Below are positions 15,875 through 24,619 of a DNA stretch of 64,000 nucleotides, piece by piece. This DNA is from Roseateles sp. DAIF2 (GTDB lineage: Bacteria; Pseudomonadota; Gammaproteobacteria; Burkholderiales; Burkholderiaceae_C): the NCBI RefSeq assembly GCF_015624425.1, contig NZ_CP049919.1:1178001-1242000 (forward strand). The letters run 5' to 3'. Position 1 is the stretch's first letter, and the number at the start of each line of letters is the position of its first letter. Below the pieces are notes generated by a model that worked only from the letters and a program-made list of their open reading frames with translations, ran no database searches and had not been told where the DNA came from. The position numbers were made by a program, and so were the translations under genes.

Positions 15875-16183
15875 ATGAGCACCACCAAACAACATCCGAT
15901 CGGCCTGTACCTGAAGATCTGGCTGCTGCTGTTCGTGCTCAGCGCCATGTCCTATATGGTCGACTACCTGCACCTGCAGGGCCTGCTGCGCTGGAGCCTG
16001 ATCCTGATCTTCATGATGCTCAAGGCCGGGCTGATCGTCGCGGTCTTCATGCACATGGCCTGGGAACGCCTGGCGCTGATCTACGCGATCCTGCTGCCGC
16101 CGCTGTGCCTGCTGGTGCTGGTGGCGATGATGGCGATCGAGGCCAACCACACCTGGTTCACCCGGCTGCTGTTCTTCCGCTAG
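15875..16183 (+). CDS. Cytochrome c oxidase subunit IV
   Basis: A 102-residue protein with three membrane helices (about 12-29, 38-60 and 66-87). It matches the small prokaryotic subunit IV (COX4_pro/CyoD-like) family; HLQGLLRWSLILIFMMLKAGLIVAVFMHM is the characteristic middle helix region. It sits nine bases after subunit III with GAGG upstream. It is an accessory subunit that helps assembly at the CuB site in related enzymes. Confidence 0.85.
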   Translation: MSTTKQHPIGLYLKIWLLLFVLSAMSYMVDYLHLQGLLRWSLILIFMMLKAGLIVAVFMHMAWERLALIYAILLPPLCLLVLVAMMAIEANHTWFTRLLFFR

Positions 16184-16195
16184 TTCGTCAGCCCG

Positions 16196-17116
16196 ATGTC
16201 GACGCCCTCGCAAGAACTGACCCTGATGCGCGGCCGCAGCGGCGCCATGCCGGCGCGCCGGGCGCTGTGGCGCGAGTACCTGGTGCTGACCAAGCCGCGC
16301 GTCGTCGCGCTGATGCTGTTCACCGTGCTGGTGGGCATGCTGCTGGCGCCGCAGGCGCGGCCGCAGCCCTGGTGGCTGTGGCTGGTGGCGCCGCTGGGCA
16401 TCGCGCTGGTGGCCGGCGCGGCCGCGGCGCTGAACCATCTGGTGGATAGGCATATCGACGCGCTGATGGCCCGCACCCGCGTCCGCCCGCTGCCGCGCGG
16501 CCGGCTCGGCGCGACCCAGGTGGCGCTGTTCGCGGCCCTGCTGGGCGCCGCCGGCCTGGCCCTGCTGCTGCTGACGACGAACCGGCTCTGCGCGCTGCTG
16601 ACCCTGGCCTCGCTCGTGGGCTATGCGGTGATCTACAGCCTCTACCTGAAGCATGCGACGCCACAGAACATCGTGATCGGCGGCGCGGCCGGCGCGGCCC
16701 CGCCGCTGCTGGGCTGGGTGGCGGTGACCGGCAGCGCCGATCCCGGCGCGCTGCTGCTGTTCCTGATCATCTTCATCTGGACCCCGCCGCATTTCTGGGC
16801 CCTGGCGATCCACCGCCGGGAGGACTATGCACGGGCCGCGGTGCCGATGCTGCCGGTGATCCACGGCGTGCCCTACACGGCGCGGCGCGTGTTCGCCTAT
16901 ACCCTGGCGCTGCTGGCGGTGAGCCTGCTGCCCGCGGCGATCGGCATGAGCGGCGCGCTCTACCTGGCCGGCGCGTTGGCGCTGGGCGCGCGCTTCGCGC
17001 AGCTGGCCTGGCGGCTGCGGCGCGACGAGGCGCTGGCGATGCCGACCTTCCGCTACTCGATCGTCTACCTGTTCGGGCTGTTCGGATTCCTGCTGGCCGA
17101 CCATTACCTCGGCTGA
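16196..17116 (+). CDS. cyoE: Protoheme IX farnesyltransferase (heme O synthase)
   Basis: A 306-residue UbiA-family prenyltransferase with about nine membrane helices. It converts heme B to heme O, needed for the a-type hemes of the upstream oxidase. The first active-site motif is visible as [17 protein letters not shown] (N-x3-D-x3-D, metal and diphosphate binding), followed by R-x-RPLPRG. The second region, [20 protein letters not shown], is also conserved. It starts 12 bases after subunit IV and closes the operon. No heme A synthase or CtaG copper chaperone is in the cluster, so those must come from elsewhere. Confidence 0.94.
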   Translation: MSTPSQELTLMRGRSGAMPARRALWREYLVLTKPRVVALMLFTVLVGMLLAPQARPQPWWLWLVAPLGIALVAGAAAALNHLVDRHIDALMARTRVRPLPRGRLGATQVALFAALLGAAGLALLLLTTNRLCALLTLASLVGYAVIYSLYLKHATPQNIVIGGAAGAAPPLLGWVAVTGSADPGALLLFLIIFIWTPPHFWALAIHRREDYARAAVPMLPVIHGVPYTARRVFAYTLALLAVSLLPAAIGMSGALYLAGALALGARFAQLAWRLRRDEALAMPTFRYSIVYLFGLFGFLLADHYLG

Positions 17117-17133
17117 GCAGCCGCGGGGTGGAC

Positions 17134-17907
17134 ATGGCACCGACCTGGCCCTGCCTGCTGGCCCTGCTGGTGGCGCAGGCCGCCCAGGCTGCGGACCCGG
17201 TGAGCCTGCGCCTGTGCACCGCCGACCAGCCCTTCTATCCCTTCACGATGCCCGACGGCAGCGGCCAGCACCAGTTCCTGCTGCGCCTGGCCGCGCGCAA
17301 ACTGCCGCTGACGCTGGACAACTACATGGCGCCGCGGCCGCGCTGCCTGCAGGACCTGCGCCAGGGCCGGGCCGATGCGGCCGTGGGCGTGTTCACCCGC
17401 GAGCGCCTGGGCTATCTGGCCTATCCCGGCCGCGGCGAGCAGCCGGATGCGGCCCAGGGCCTGGGCGAGGTGCGCTTTGTCGCCTACCGCCGCGTTGGCA
17501 GCGCGGTGAGCTGGGACGGCGAGCGCTTCGCGAACCTGGACGGCGGTGCGGTCGGCGTGCTGTTCGGCTTCGCCTATGGACCGAAGCTGGAGGCGCTGAA
17601 GCTGCCGATCGACGACCGCGCGATCGGCCATGAGCAGCTGCTGCAGAAGCTGGTGCGCGGCCGCAATCCGGTCGTGATCATGCAGGAGCGCCAGGGCGAG
17701 CAGTTGATCGCGCAGCGCTATGCCGGCCAGGTCGAGGCGCTGGAGCCGCTGTTCGAGCGCTTCACGCTCTACCTGATGGTGGGGCGGCCCTATCTGGCCC
17801 GGCATGGCGAGCTGGTGCGCGCCTACTGGCGCGCGATCGAGGCGGCGCGCGCCAGCGCCGAGTACCGCCAGTACCGCGTGCCGGCCGCCGGGCTCAGCGG
17901 CTCTTGA
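17134..17907 (+). CDS. Periplasmic solute-binding-like protein
   Basis: A 257-residue protein with a signal peptide (LLALLVAQAAQA, cleavage near residue 20) and the fold signature of family 3 extracellular solute-binding proteins. The mature N-terminus LRLCTADQPFYPFTMPDG resembles the 'ad..PFS..d..G' opening, and the LRQGRADAAVGVFTRERL region resembles the usual ligand-binding segment. No transporter permease or ATPase is adjacent, so it may be an orphan receptor. The ATG at 17134 has GGGGTGG upstream; a GTG at 17128 would add two residues. Its 3' end overlaps the convergent protease-hydrolase gene by 14 bases. Confidence 0.75.
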   Translation: MAPTWPCLLALLVAQAAQAADPVSLRLCTADQPFYPFTMPDGSGQHQFLLRLAARKLPLTLDNYMAPRPRCLQDLRQGRADAAVGVFTRERLGYLAYPGRGEQPDAAQGLGEVRFVAYRRVGSAVSWDGERFANLDGGAVGVLFGFAYGPKLEALKLPIDDRAIGHEQLLQKLVRGRNPVVIMQERQGEQLIAQRYAGQVEALEPLFERFTLYLMVGRPYLARHGELVRAYWRAIEAARASAEYRQYRVPAAGLSGS

Positions 17908-19858
17908 GCTCCAGCTGCTGGCGCAGCTCGCGCAGCGATGCGGCCGAGCGGCCGAACTGCAGCGCCGGCAGCCGCGCGGCCTTCGCGTCGAGGATGCGCG
18001 CGAAGGTGGAGCGCACGGTGGCCGGGTCGTCGTCGAAATCGCCATGGTGGCGCGCGCCGCTGAGCGGCTCGCGGCCGCCGCTCTGGTCCGGCGCCAGCAC
18101 CAGGCCGGCCTTGGCGGAGGCGAACAGCTTGCTCAGCTCGGCGTCGGCCTCGATGCAGCGCTGCAGGCCCAGGACCGGCGTGCCGGCCTGCACCATCGGA
18201 ATGCGCTGGCGCGCCTCGAAGGCGTTGGACACCAGGTAGAGCAGGGACTTGTTGTAGAGCTTGGCGCAGTTGTCGTCGCGCTCGGTCTGGTCGTCCAGCA
18301 CATAGGTGGCGAAGTCCTGGATGCGGCCGCTCTTGATCGCCGGCAGGTAGTCGCGCTTGAAGAGCTCCACCGTGCAGGCCGGGGCCCACAGGGTGCAGGT
18401 GCTGATCTTCAGGCCCGCGGCCGCCAGCAGGCCCACCACCGGTGCCAGCAGGATGGAGCCGGCGCTGTGGCCGACCAGGTGGATCTCCAGCCCCTTCTCC
18501 TCCTTGGCCAGTGCGGCCAGGTGCCGCACCACCAGTGCCGCGGCGCCGCCGCGGTTCGAGGCGGCCAGCGCGTTCTCCTTCATCTCGTCCCAGGCGGCCT
18601 TGCCGGTCAGGCCGCGTGCCACCGGCTCCAGCAGGTCGTCCAGCCGGTCCAGCAGGAAGTCCTTGGCGGCGTCGAAGGCGCCCTCGGGGCGGCGCCGACG
18701 CACGGCGTCCTGCAGGATGTTGGTGATGGTGCTCCAGTAGTCGCTCTTCCAGATGAAGGCCAGCGGGTAGACGCCGCCGGACAGCAGGGCCGGCCGGTAC
18801 TCGGCCAGGCGCTGCAGCGCCGACTGCTCGCTGACCAGGCCGCCATGCGCATACAGCAGCACCCGCTTCTTCGGCCAGGGCGCGATGGTGCGGCGCAGAT
18901 CCTCGGCGAACAGGGTCGCGAGCTCGTCCTCGTTCATGCCGTATTCGCCGCCGGGGCGCAGCCGGCCCTCGTTGCCGACGCTGACCACATGCGGGCGCAG
19001 GGTCGCGAAGTCCACCTTGGTGGCGCCCGAGGGCGCGGCCAGGCGCGCGGCCGGCGCGGCCTCGGCGGTGGCCAGGCGGATGGGGGCGCCCAGGCGCGCC
19101 ACCCAGACATCGGTGGCATGGCGCAGCCAGTCGTCGTAGGCGATGCGTGCGAAGCCCTTGCGGCCCCAGTCCGGCCCCCAGGAGTTCTGAATCCAGAAAC
19201 CCTCGGTGTCGTAGGCGACGATCGCGAAGGCATGGCCGCCGTCGGGCGTCTCGCGCGGCTTGATGAAGCCGTTGGCGCCGACCTCGTCCCAGCCGCCATG
19301 CACCATCGAGGTGGCGTACAGCACGCCGACCTCGGCCAGCGCCGCGTGCATCGCGACCAGGTCCTTGTGGTTGACGCGGAAATAGGCGCCCAGCGGGCGC
19401 TGCTGCGCGTCCTCGACCCGTGCCTGCGTCAGGCCCTTGTTGGCGCCGCGCTTGAGCGCGTAGGGCCAGCTCGCCTCGGCGCAGACCCCATGCTTGTGCC
19501 AGCCCTTCATCGCGCCGCGCGCGCTGGAGCCGGAGTAGCCCTCGCCGGGCCATTCGTCGTAGCGGCGCGCCATGTCGTAGAGCATGCGCGGGCTGACCGG
19601 CGCGGTGTCCGGCACCACCTTGCGTCGGCGCAGCAGGTAGTTGGCGACGGTGGCCAGGCCGAAGCCGGTGCAGGCACCTTCCTGGCCCTGGTCGAGGATC
19701 GGCACCTCGTAGGCCCAGTAATCCTCCAGCGGGATGCGCGTCGGCACCTCGACCAGCGGCGGGATGTACATGCGGTCGCGGAAGTCCAGCGTGTCGCGGC
19801 GCGCGTTCAGCACGCGCTTGGGCTTGGTGCTCGTTGTCGTCGTCTTCTTGCTGGCCAT
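17894..19858 (-). CDS. Papain-like (C1) protease fused to an alpha/beta-hydrolase
   Basis: A 654-residue two-enzyme protein. Residues about 45-265 form a C1A papain-type domain: DQGQEGACTGFG carries the oxyanion Gln and catalytic Cys63, GGHAFAIVAYD gives His209 and IQNSWGPDWG gives Asn225, so the triad is complete. After a linker, residues about 325-600 look like an alpha/beta-hydrolase, with VLLYAHGGLVSE as oxyanion strand and LVGHSAGSILL with nucleophile Ser465. There is no signal peptide; the N-terminus is Lys/Thr-rich. A strong AGGAGG site precedes the ATG at 19858. It is downstream of a lipoprotein gene and a patatin gene on the same strand. Substrates are unknown. Confidence 0.85.
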   Translation of the reverse strand: MASKKTTTTSTKPKRVLNARRDTLDFRDRMYIPPLVEVPTRIPLEDYWAYEVPILDQGQEGACTGFGLATVANYLLRRRKVVPDTAPVSPRMLYDMARRYDEWPGEGYSGSSARGAMKGWHKHGVCAEASWPYALKRGANKGLTQARVEDAQQRPLGAYFRVNHKDLVAMHAALAEVGVLYATSMVHGGWDEVGANGFIKPRETPDGGHAFAIVAYDTEGFWIQNSWGPDWGRKGFARIAYDDWLRHATDVWVARLGAPIRLATAEAAPAARLAAPSGATKVDFATLRPHVVSVGNEGRLRPGGEYGMNEDELATLFAEDLRRTIAPWPKKRVLLYAHGGLVSEQSALQRLAEYRPALLSGGVYPLAFIWKSDYWSTITNILQDAVRRRRPEGAFDAAKDFLLDRLDDLLEPVARGLTGKAAWDEMKENALAASNRGGAAALVVRHLAALAKEEKGLEIHLVGHSAGSILLAPVVGLLAAAGLKISTCTLWAPACTVELFKRDYLPAIKSGRIQDFATYVLDDQTERDDNCAKLYNKSLLYLVSNAFEARQRIPMVQAGTPVLGLQRCIEADAELSKLFASAKAGLVLAPDQSGGREPLSGARHHGDFDDDPATVRSTFARILDAKAARLPALQFGRSAASLRELRQQLELKSR

Positions 19859-19938
19859 CGCTTGCCTCCTGGTTGTTTTGCGGCAGGCGCGAGGCTGCCA
19901 GAGCCGCCCCCCGCTGCACATCCCCAGCAATGAGGGCG

Positions 19939-20976
19939 TCAGCCAAACAGCCCGGCGAGGTCGAAGCTCGAGCGCTGGCCGAGCGCGCCGCGGTGCCGGG
20001 CCAGCCAGGCCTGGGCGCGCTCGCGGCCCAGCGCCTTCAGCATGTCGAAGAACTTCAGGTTGGCGGCCAGCTTGCTGTCGGCGCGCAGCTCGCCCAGCAC
20101 GTCGGCGGCCTCGATCAGATGGAAATGGGTGCGCAGCGCGCGCCGCTCCAGCGGGCCCAGGCTCCAGCCCGGCCAGCGCCTCGGCAGCTGCTCGCGCAGA
20201 TGGGCGAACAGGCGCATCTCGCGCAGGAAGGTGGCGGAGAAGGCGATCTCCAGCGCGCGCTGCTGGATCGCGGCGGCGCCCACCGGCGTCGCCGGATGCT
20301 GCAGCGGGGTCAGCAGCACCAGCAGGATGTCGCGCGCCTCGCAGTCGAAGAACAGCGGGAACACCGCCGGGTTGGCCGCATAGGCGCCATCCCAATAGGG
20401 CTCGCCGTCGATCTCGATGGCGCGATGCACGCTGGGCAGGCAGGCCGAGGCCAGCAGCGCCTCGCAGCTCAGCTCCTCGCGGCGGAACAGGCGCAGCTGG
20501 CCGCTGTTGGCCCGGGTCGCGGCGATGAACAGGCGCAGCGGGCTCTCGCGGCGCAGGCGCGCGAAATCGACCTGCGCCTCCAGGATGTCGCGCAGCGGAT
20601 TCAGGTCCAGCGGGTTCAGCTGCTCGGGCGCCAGGTAATGGGTCCAATGCAGCATCAGCTTGAGCATCGGCGCCAGGCCCACGCCCTGGCCCTCGGGCAG
20701 CTCCTGGGTGAAATGCTCGGGCATGCTGGCCGCCACCGTGGTCCAGAAGCGCGCCAGCGCCGCGCGCGCACCGGCGCGGCCGCCCTCCATCAGGCCCTGG
20801 GCCAGCAGCACCGCATTCATCGCGCCGGCGCTGGTGCCGCTGACGCCGTCGAAGCGCAGCCGCCCGTCCTCCAGCAGCGCGTCCAGCACGCCCCAGGTGA
20901 AGGCGCCATGCGCGCCGCCGCCCTGCAGGGCCAGGTTGATGGAATGTTGGATGGGAGCGGTACCGAACCAAGGCAT
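19939..20976 (-). CDS. Patatin-like phospholipase
   Basis: A 345-residue patatin-domain protein. The anion-hole motif GGGAHGAFTWGVL (about 19-31), nucleophile elbow GVSGTSAGAMNA (Ser49) and the Asp of WDGAY (Asp196) complete the Ser-Asp dyad, so it should be an active lipid acyl hydrolase. No signal peptide is seen; it is probably cytoplasmic or delivered to membranes. It lies 27 bases after the small lipoprotein gene and 80 bases before the protease-hydrolase gene on the same strand, suggesting one transcription unit. Related patatins are often called RssA-like; the physiological role is not defined. Confidence 0.9.
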   Translation of the reverse strand: MPWFGTAPIQHSINLALQGGGAHGAFTWGVLDALLEDGRLRFDGVSGTSAGAMNAVLLAQGLMEGGRAGARAALARFWTTVAASMPEHFTQELPEGQGVGLAPMLKLMLHWTHYLAPEQLNPLDLNPLRDILEAQVDFARLRRESPLRLFIAATRANSGQLRLFRREELSCEALLASACLPSVHRAIEIDGEPYWDGAYAANPAVFPLFFDCEARDILLVLLTPLQHPATPVGAAAIQQRALEIAFSATFLREMRLFAHLREQLPRRWPGWSLGPLERRALRTHFHLIEAADVLGELRADSKLAANLKFFDMLKALGRERAQAWLARHRGALGQRSSFDLAGLFG

Positions 20977-21003
20977 CGTTGTCGCCGCTCCTGCGGGTCG
21001 CCG

Positions 21004-21264
21004 CTACACGGTCGGCACCGGTACCGGCACCGGGCTTGGAACCGGGGAGGGCGCGGGCTCGGGGGCCGGTACCACCACGTCGATGGTTTTCTCGATGACC
21101 TTGCCGGTCACCTTGACGCCAGTGCTGACCACCGCGCCGGTCACCGAGATCGCGGCGCCGGCCGCAGCTCCGGCCACGCTGACGACGGCGCAGCCCGTCA
21201 GCGGCAGGGCCGTCGACAGCAGCAGGAACGGGGTCAGGAACAGCGTGGGGCGAAGGCGCAGCAT
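21004..21264 (-). CDS. Small lipoprotein with proline-rich tail
   Basis: An 86-residue lipoprotein. The signal peptide ends in LPLTGCAVV (lipobox LTGC, Cys about residue 25). A Gly/Ala/Val-rich segment (VAGAAAGAAISVTGAVVSTGVKVTG) follows, then IEKTIDVVVPAPEPAPSPVP and a Pro-Val tail. The Ala/Gly/Val core resembles small lipoproteins of the NF038104 kind common in Burkholderiales. It is the first gene of a three-gene minus-strand run with the patatin and the protease-hydrolase. The role is unknown. Confidence 0.75.
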   Translation of the reverse strand: MLRLRPTLFLTPFLLLSTALPLTGCAVVSVAGAAAGAAISVTGAVVSTGVKVTGKVIEKTIDVVVPAPEPAPSPVPSPVPVPVPTV

Positions 21265-21311
21265 GTCCGCATTGTGCCCAAAGCCGCGCCTGTGCCATGC
21301 TCCACCCCATC

Positions 21312-21992
21312 ATGTTTGCCGTTTATGGATTGCAGGGGCGGCTCTACAGCGGGCCGCTGGAGCGGGTGCGCGAGCTGGGCGCGGTGCAGGCCGTGGCGCG
21401 GCTGCGCGCGCTGGCCGGCGTGCAGCGCCAGGAGCAGCCCGGCCTGGCCGAGGTGGTGGCCGCGCAGCGCGAGGCCCAGCCCAGCGGCTGGGCCGGCCTG
21501 GGCGGCGGCGCGGCCGGCGCCCAGGCCTATGCGCAGACCGCCGGCGAGGCGGCACGCCAGCCGCTGACCCTGGTGCAGCAGCTGATGAGCCGGCGGCTGG
21601 TGACGGTGCCGCTGTCGGCCACGGTGCGCGAGGCCTGGGCCACCCTGGCGCGCGCCGGCGTCGGCCAGGCGCCGGTCTTGAACGAGGCCGGCGCCCTGGT
21701 GGGCCTGATCAGCCGGGCCGATCTGCTGCGCGAGCAGCTGCTGCCGCTGGATCTGGCCGAGGCGCCGGCCTGGGCCGAACGTCTGGCCGCGCCGGTGGCC
21801 GCGGCGATGTGGAGCCCGGTGCCCAGCGCCCAGCCCGACACCGGCGTGCGCGAAGCCGCCCAGCTGCTGCTGGAGCTGCATCTGCCGGGCCTGCCGGTGC
21901 TGGACGAGCAGGGCCAGCTGCAGGGCTTCCTGTCGCGTAACGATTTGCTACGCGCGCTGACGCACGAGCCGCCGCTGGATCTCTGGAGCTGA
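21312..21992 (+). CDS. CBS domain protein
   Basis: A 226-residue protein with two CBS motifs in its C-terminal half: MSRRLVTVPLSATVREAWATLARAGVGQAPVL, then MWSPVPSAQPDTGVREAAQLLLELHLPGLPVLDEQG. CBS pairs bind adenine nucleotides and act as regulatory modules. The N-terminal 90 residues (MFAVYGLQGRLYSGPLERVREL) are Ala/Gln-rich and lack a catalytic domain, so it is a stand-alone CBS protein. The ATG at 21312 gives the familiar MFAVYG start; an ATG five codons upstream (21297) is possible. It is transcribed divergently from the lipoprotein gene. Confidence 0.85.
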   Translation: MFAVYGLQGRLYSGPLERVRELGAVQAVARLRALAGVQRQEQPGLAEVVAAQREAQPSGWAGLGGGAAGAQAYAQTAGEAARQPLTLVQQLMSRRLVTVPLSATVREAWATLARAGVGQAPVLNEAGALVGLISRADLLREQLLPLDLAEAPAWAERLAAPVAAAMWSPVPSAQPDTGVREAAQLLLELHLPGLPVLDEQGQLQGFLSRNDLLRALTHEPPLDLWS

Positions 21993-22011
21993 TCTCTCCC
22001 CCCCAACAAAG

Positions 22012-22047
22012 CCGCGCCGGGCGTGAAAAAGCACGCTGCCGGCGCGG
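22012..22047 (+). terminator. Stem-loop after the CBS gene
   Basis: Nine-base arms CCGCGCCGG (22012-22020) and CCGGCGCGG (22039-22047) are extended inward by GCGTG/CACGC around an A-rich loop. It lies 20 bases past the CBS stop. There is no T-run, so termination is likely but not certain. Confidence 0.5.
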
Positions 22048-22091
22048 GGCGGGGGCCGTGCAAGGCCGCGGTGGCCGCTTAGGATGCCGCC

Positions 22092-22631
22092 ATGTCCTCC
22101 ACCGCCGCCGTCACCCATCCGCCCGCCCTGCAGCAGTTCGCGCATGAGCTGCCGGACGCCTGCGAACGGCTGGCCTATGTCAAGCAGATGACGGCCCAGG
22201 CCGCCAACAAGGTGCTGGGCCTGGTCGAAGGCGCGCAGGACGATGCCGAGCAGGTGCGCCGCCAGGGCACCGACCTGTCCGAATCGCTGGCCCGCATGGC
22301 CACCTCGCCGGAGCTGAGCCTGGAGCGCGCGCGCTCGATGATGAAGCTGTGCGCCGCCTACGCGGCCACCGCCGCCAGCTTCGCCGCGCGCGAGAAGGGC
22401 CTGCACAGCGAGATCATGATGGCGCAGGACTTCCAGGACCTGTCCGGCCAGGTGATCAACAAGGTGATCCGCATGCTGGAGCAGGCGGAGGGCCCGCTCA
22501 ATGAACTGGTCGGCGAGACGCCCGTCGCGCCGCCGCCGGCCGCGCCCGAGCAGCTGCAGGGCGTGCAGACGCCCGACAAGGCCCTGAAGCAGGACGACGT
22601 CGACGACCTGCTGGCCTCGCTGGGCTTCTAG
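22092..22631 (+). CDS. cheZ: Chemotaxis phosphatase CheZ
   Basis: A 179-residue CheZ, which dephosphorylates CheY-P and sets flagellar switching. The long helical core carries the catalytic signature EIMMAQDFQDLSGQVINKVI (Asp and Gln of the D-F-Q-D-L-x-G-Q motif). A Pro-rich linker (APPPAAPEQ) leads to the C-terminal CheY-binding peptide QDDVDDLLASLGF. It is slightly shorter than the enterobacterial protein. It stands alone here, with no cheY next to it and the convergent lyase gene overlapping its stop by 4 bases. Two chemoreceptor genes lie about 23-27 kb downstream. Confidence 0.93.
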   Translation: MSSTAAVTHPPALQQFAHELPDACERLAYVKQMTAQAANKVLGLVEGAQDDAEQVRRQGTDLSESLARMATSPELSLERARSMMKLCAAYAATAASFAAREKGLHSEIMMAQDFQDLSGQVINKVIRMLEQAEGPLNELVGETPVAPPPAAPEQLQGVQTPDKALKQDDVDDLLASLGF

Positions 22632-23446
22632 GTCTCCAGCAGGCGCTTGGCCTGCAGCACCACCGGCAGATCCACCATGCGGCCGTCCAGCTTCACCGCG
22701 GCACCGTTCGCCGCCGCATCGGCCGCGACGACGCGCCTGGCCCAATCCAGCTCCTGCTCGCTGGGCCGCAAGCCCTCATGCACGCCCTCGACCTGCCTGG
22801 GGTGGATGCATAGCTTGGCGCCGAAGCCGTAGCGGCGCGCGCGCCGCACATCCGCATGCAGCCGGTCCGCATCGCCGGTCTGTACGGTGACGCCGTCCAC
22901 CGCCGGCGCCAGGCCGGCGATGCGGGTGTGCATCGCCAGCGCGAAGCGCAGCGGCGCCAGTTCGCTTTCATCTTCATCGCAAGCGATGCCGGTGTCGGCC
23001 ATGAAGTCGATATGGCCCAGCACCAGGCGCAGCACGCCGGGCACCGCGGCGATCTCGGCCAGCGCGGCCCAGCCGCGCGCCGACTCGATCAGCGGCAGCA
23101 GCGGCACGCCATGCGGCGCCAGCGCGGCCAGGGCCACGGGCGACTCCACCTTGGGGCACATCAGCCCCGCCAGCCCCGGCAGCCGGTCCAGCAGGGTCAG
23201 GTCTTGCCGCCAGTCGGCCGAGCCCGGCGCGTTGAGACGCAGCAGCAGCGGCACGCCTTGTTCGCGCAGCGCCGGCCATTGCGCGGCGATCGCGGCGCGC
23301 GCCGCGTCCTTGTCGGCCGACGGTACCGCGTCTTCCAGGTCCAGGATCACCGCATCGGCGCCGCTGACCAGCGCCTTGGCGAAGCGCTCCGGCCGATTGC
23401 CGGGCACGAACAGCAGGCTGCGCGCCTGCGCCAGCGGCCGGTTCAC
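22628..23446 (-). CDS. HpcH/HpaI-type CoA ester lyase (CitE-like)
   Basis: A 272-residue CitE-like protein, related to the citrate lyase beta subunit and malyl/citramalyl-CoA lyases. Motifs: RSLLFVPGNRPERFAKA at the N-terminus, DAVILDLEDAVP (metal-binding region), PLIESARGW, GHIDFMADTG and KLCIHPRQVEGV. The reaction class is Mg-dependent C-C cleavage of a 3-hydroxyacyl-CoA. The GTG at 23446 overlaps the stop of the upstream CoA-transferase (GTGA), indicating coupling. Together they suggest activation of an organic acid to its CoA ester followed by cleavage. The exact acid cannot be read from the sequence. Confidence 0.88.
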   Translation of the reverse strand: MNRPLAQARSLLFVPGNRPERFAKALVSGADAVILDLEDAVPSADKDAARAAIAAQWPALREQGVPLLLRLNAPGSADWRQDLTLLDRLPGLAGLMCPKVESPVALAALAPHGVPLLPLIESARGWAALAEIAAVPGVLRLVLGHIDFMADTGIACDEDESELAPLRFALAMHTRIAGLAPAVDGVTVQTGDADRLHADVRRARRYGFGAKLCIHPRQVEGVHEGLRPSEQELDWARRVVAADAAANGAAVKLDGRMVDLPVVLQAKRLLET

Positions 23447-24600
23447 GAACCCAACCCCAGTTCGCGCAGGATCGCGTCGTTGTGCTGGCCCACCGCGGGG
23501 ATTGGGTCCATGCGCGGCTCGTAGGCGGCGTTGCGGCCTGGCGGCTTCAGCGCGGCGATGGGGCCGGCCGGCGAACCGACCTCGGTCCAGCGCCCGCGCG
23601 CGGCCAGCTGCGGATGCTGCCAGACATCGGCCATCGCGTTGACATCGGCATTGGCGATCTGCGCGCGGTCCAGGCGCTCGCGCAGCTGCGCGCTGGTCAG
23701 GGTGGCGAAGCGCTCCAGGATCAGCGCGCGCAAGGCCTCGCGGTGCTCGTTGCGCAGCGCATTGCTGGCGAAGCGCGCGTCGGTGGCCAGCTCCGCTTGC
23801 TCCAGCACCACCGCGCAGAAGGCCACCCACTCTCGTTCGTTCTGCAGGCCCAGCATCACGGTGCGGCCGTCGCCGGCCTGGAAGGGGCCGTAGGGATAGA
23901 TGGTCGCGTGGGCGGCGCCTGCGCGCGGCGGCGGCGCGGCGCCGTCGTAGGCGTAGTAGAGCGGGTAGCCCATCCATTCGCCCAGGGCCTCCAGCATCGA
24001 GACATCGATGTGCGAGCCCTCGCCGCTGCGGCCGCGCAGCAGCAGCGCGTTCAGGATGCCGGTGTAGGCATACATCGCGGCGGCGATGTCGGCGATCGAG
24101 GCGCCGGCCTTGACCGGCTCGTCCGGCGTGCCGGTCACCGAGAGGAAGCCGGCCTCGGCCTGGATCAGCAGGTCGTAGGCCTTGCGATCGCGGTAGGGGC
24201 CGTCATTGCCATAGCCCGAGATGTCGCAGACGATCAGGCGCGGGTAGCGGGCGCGCAGGGTCGCGGCATCCAGCCCCAGGCGCGCGGCGGCGCCGGGCGC
24301 GAGGTTCTGCACGAACACATCGGCCCGGGCCAGCAGGCGCTGCATCACCTCGGCCGCTGCGGGGCTCTTCAGGTCCAGCGCCAGGCTTTCCTTGGAGCGG
24401 TTGACCCAGACGAAATGCGAGCATTGGCCGGCCACGCGGGTGTCGTAATGGCGGGCGAAATCGCCCTCGCCGGCGCGCTCCACCTTGATGACGCGAGCGC
24501 CCTGGTCGGCCAGCTGGCGGGTGCAGAAGGGCGCGGCGATCGCGTGTTCGAGCGAGACGACGGTGATGCCGTCGAGCGGGCGGGGTCGGGTGTTGCTCAT
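23443..24600 (-). CDS. CaiB/BaiF family III CoA-transferase
   Basis: A 385-residue class III CoA-transferase. It starts with LDGITVVSLEHAIAAPFCTRQLADQGARVIKVERAGEGDFAR, the typical CoA-binding N-terminus. The expected catalytic Asp lies in CDISGYGNDGPYRDRKAYDLLIQAEAG. These enzymes move CoA between carboxylates. It is 19 bases downstream of the Bug receptor and overlaps the CitE-like gene, so the three form one operon (uptake, CoA activation, cleavage) under the divergent LysR regulator. Candidate substrates include itaconate, citramalate or similar acids; this is inference. Confidence 0.9.
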   Translation of the reverse strand: MSNTRPRPLDGITVVSLEHAIAAPFCTRQLADQGARVIKVERAGEGDFARHYDTRVAGQCSHFVWVNRSKESLALDLKSPAAAEVMQRLLARADVFVQNLAPGAAARLGLDAATLRARYPRLIVCDISGYGNDGPYRDRKAYDLLIQAEAGFLSVTGTPDEPVKAGASIADIAAAMYAYTGILNALLLRGRSGEGSHIDVSMLEALGEWMGYPLYYAYDGAAPPPRAGAAHATIYPYGPFQAGDGRTVMLGLQNEREWVAFCAVVLEQAELATDARFASNALRNEHREALRALILERFATLTSAQLRERLDRAQIANADVNAMADVWQHPQLAARGRWTEVGSPAGPIAALKPPGRNAAYEPRMDPIPAVGQHNDAILRELGLGS

Positions 24601-24619
24601 CGCGGCCTCGTGTTCTTCT

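Noticed and set aside
17894..20976. Anti-phage defence system built on the patatin
   Set aside because: No CD-NTase, TIR, STAND or other sensor is adjacent; the patatin resembles ordinary cellular lipases.
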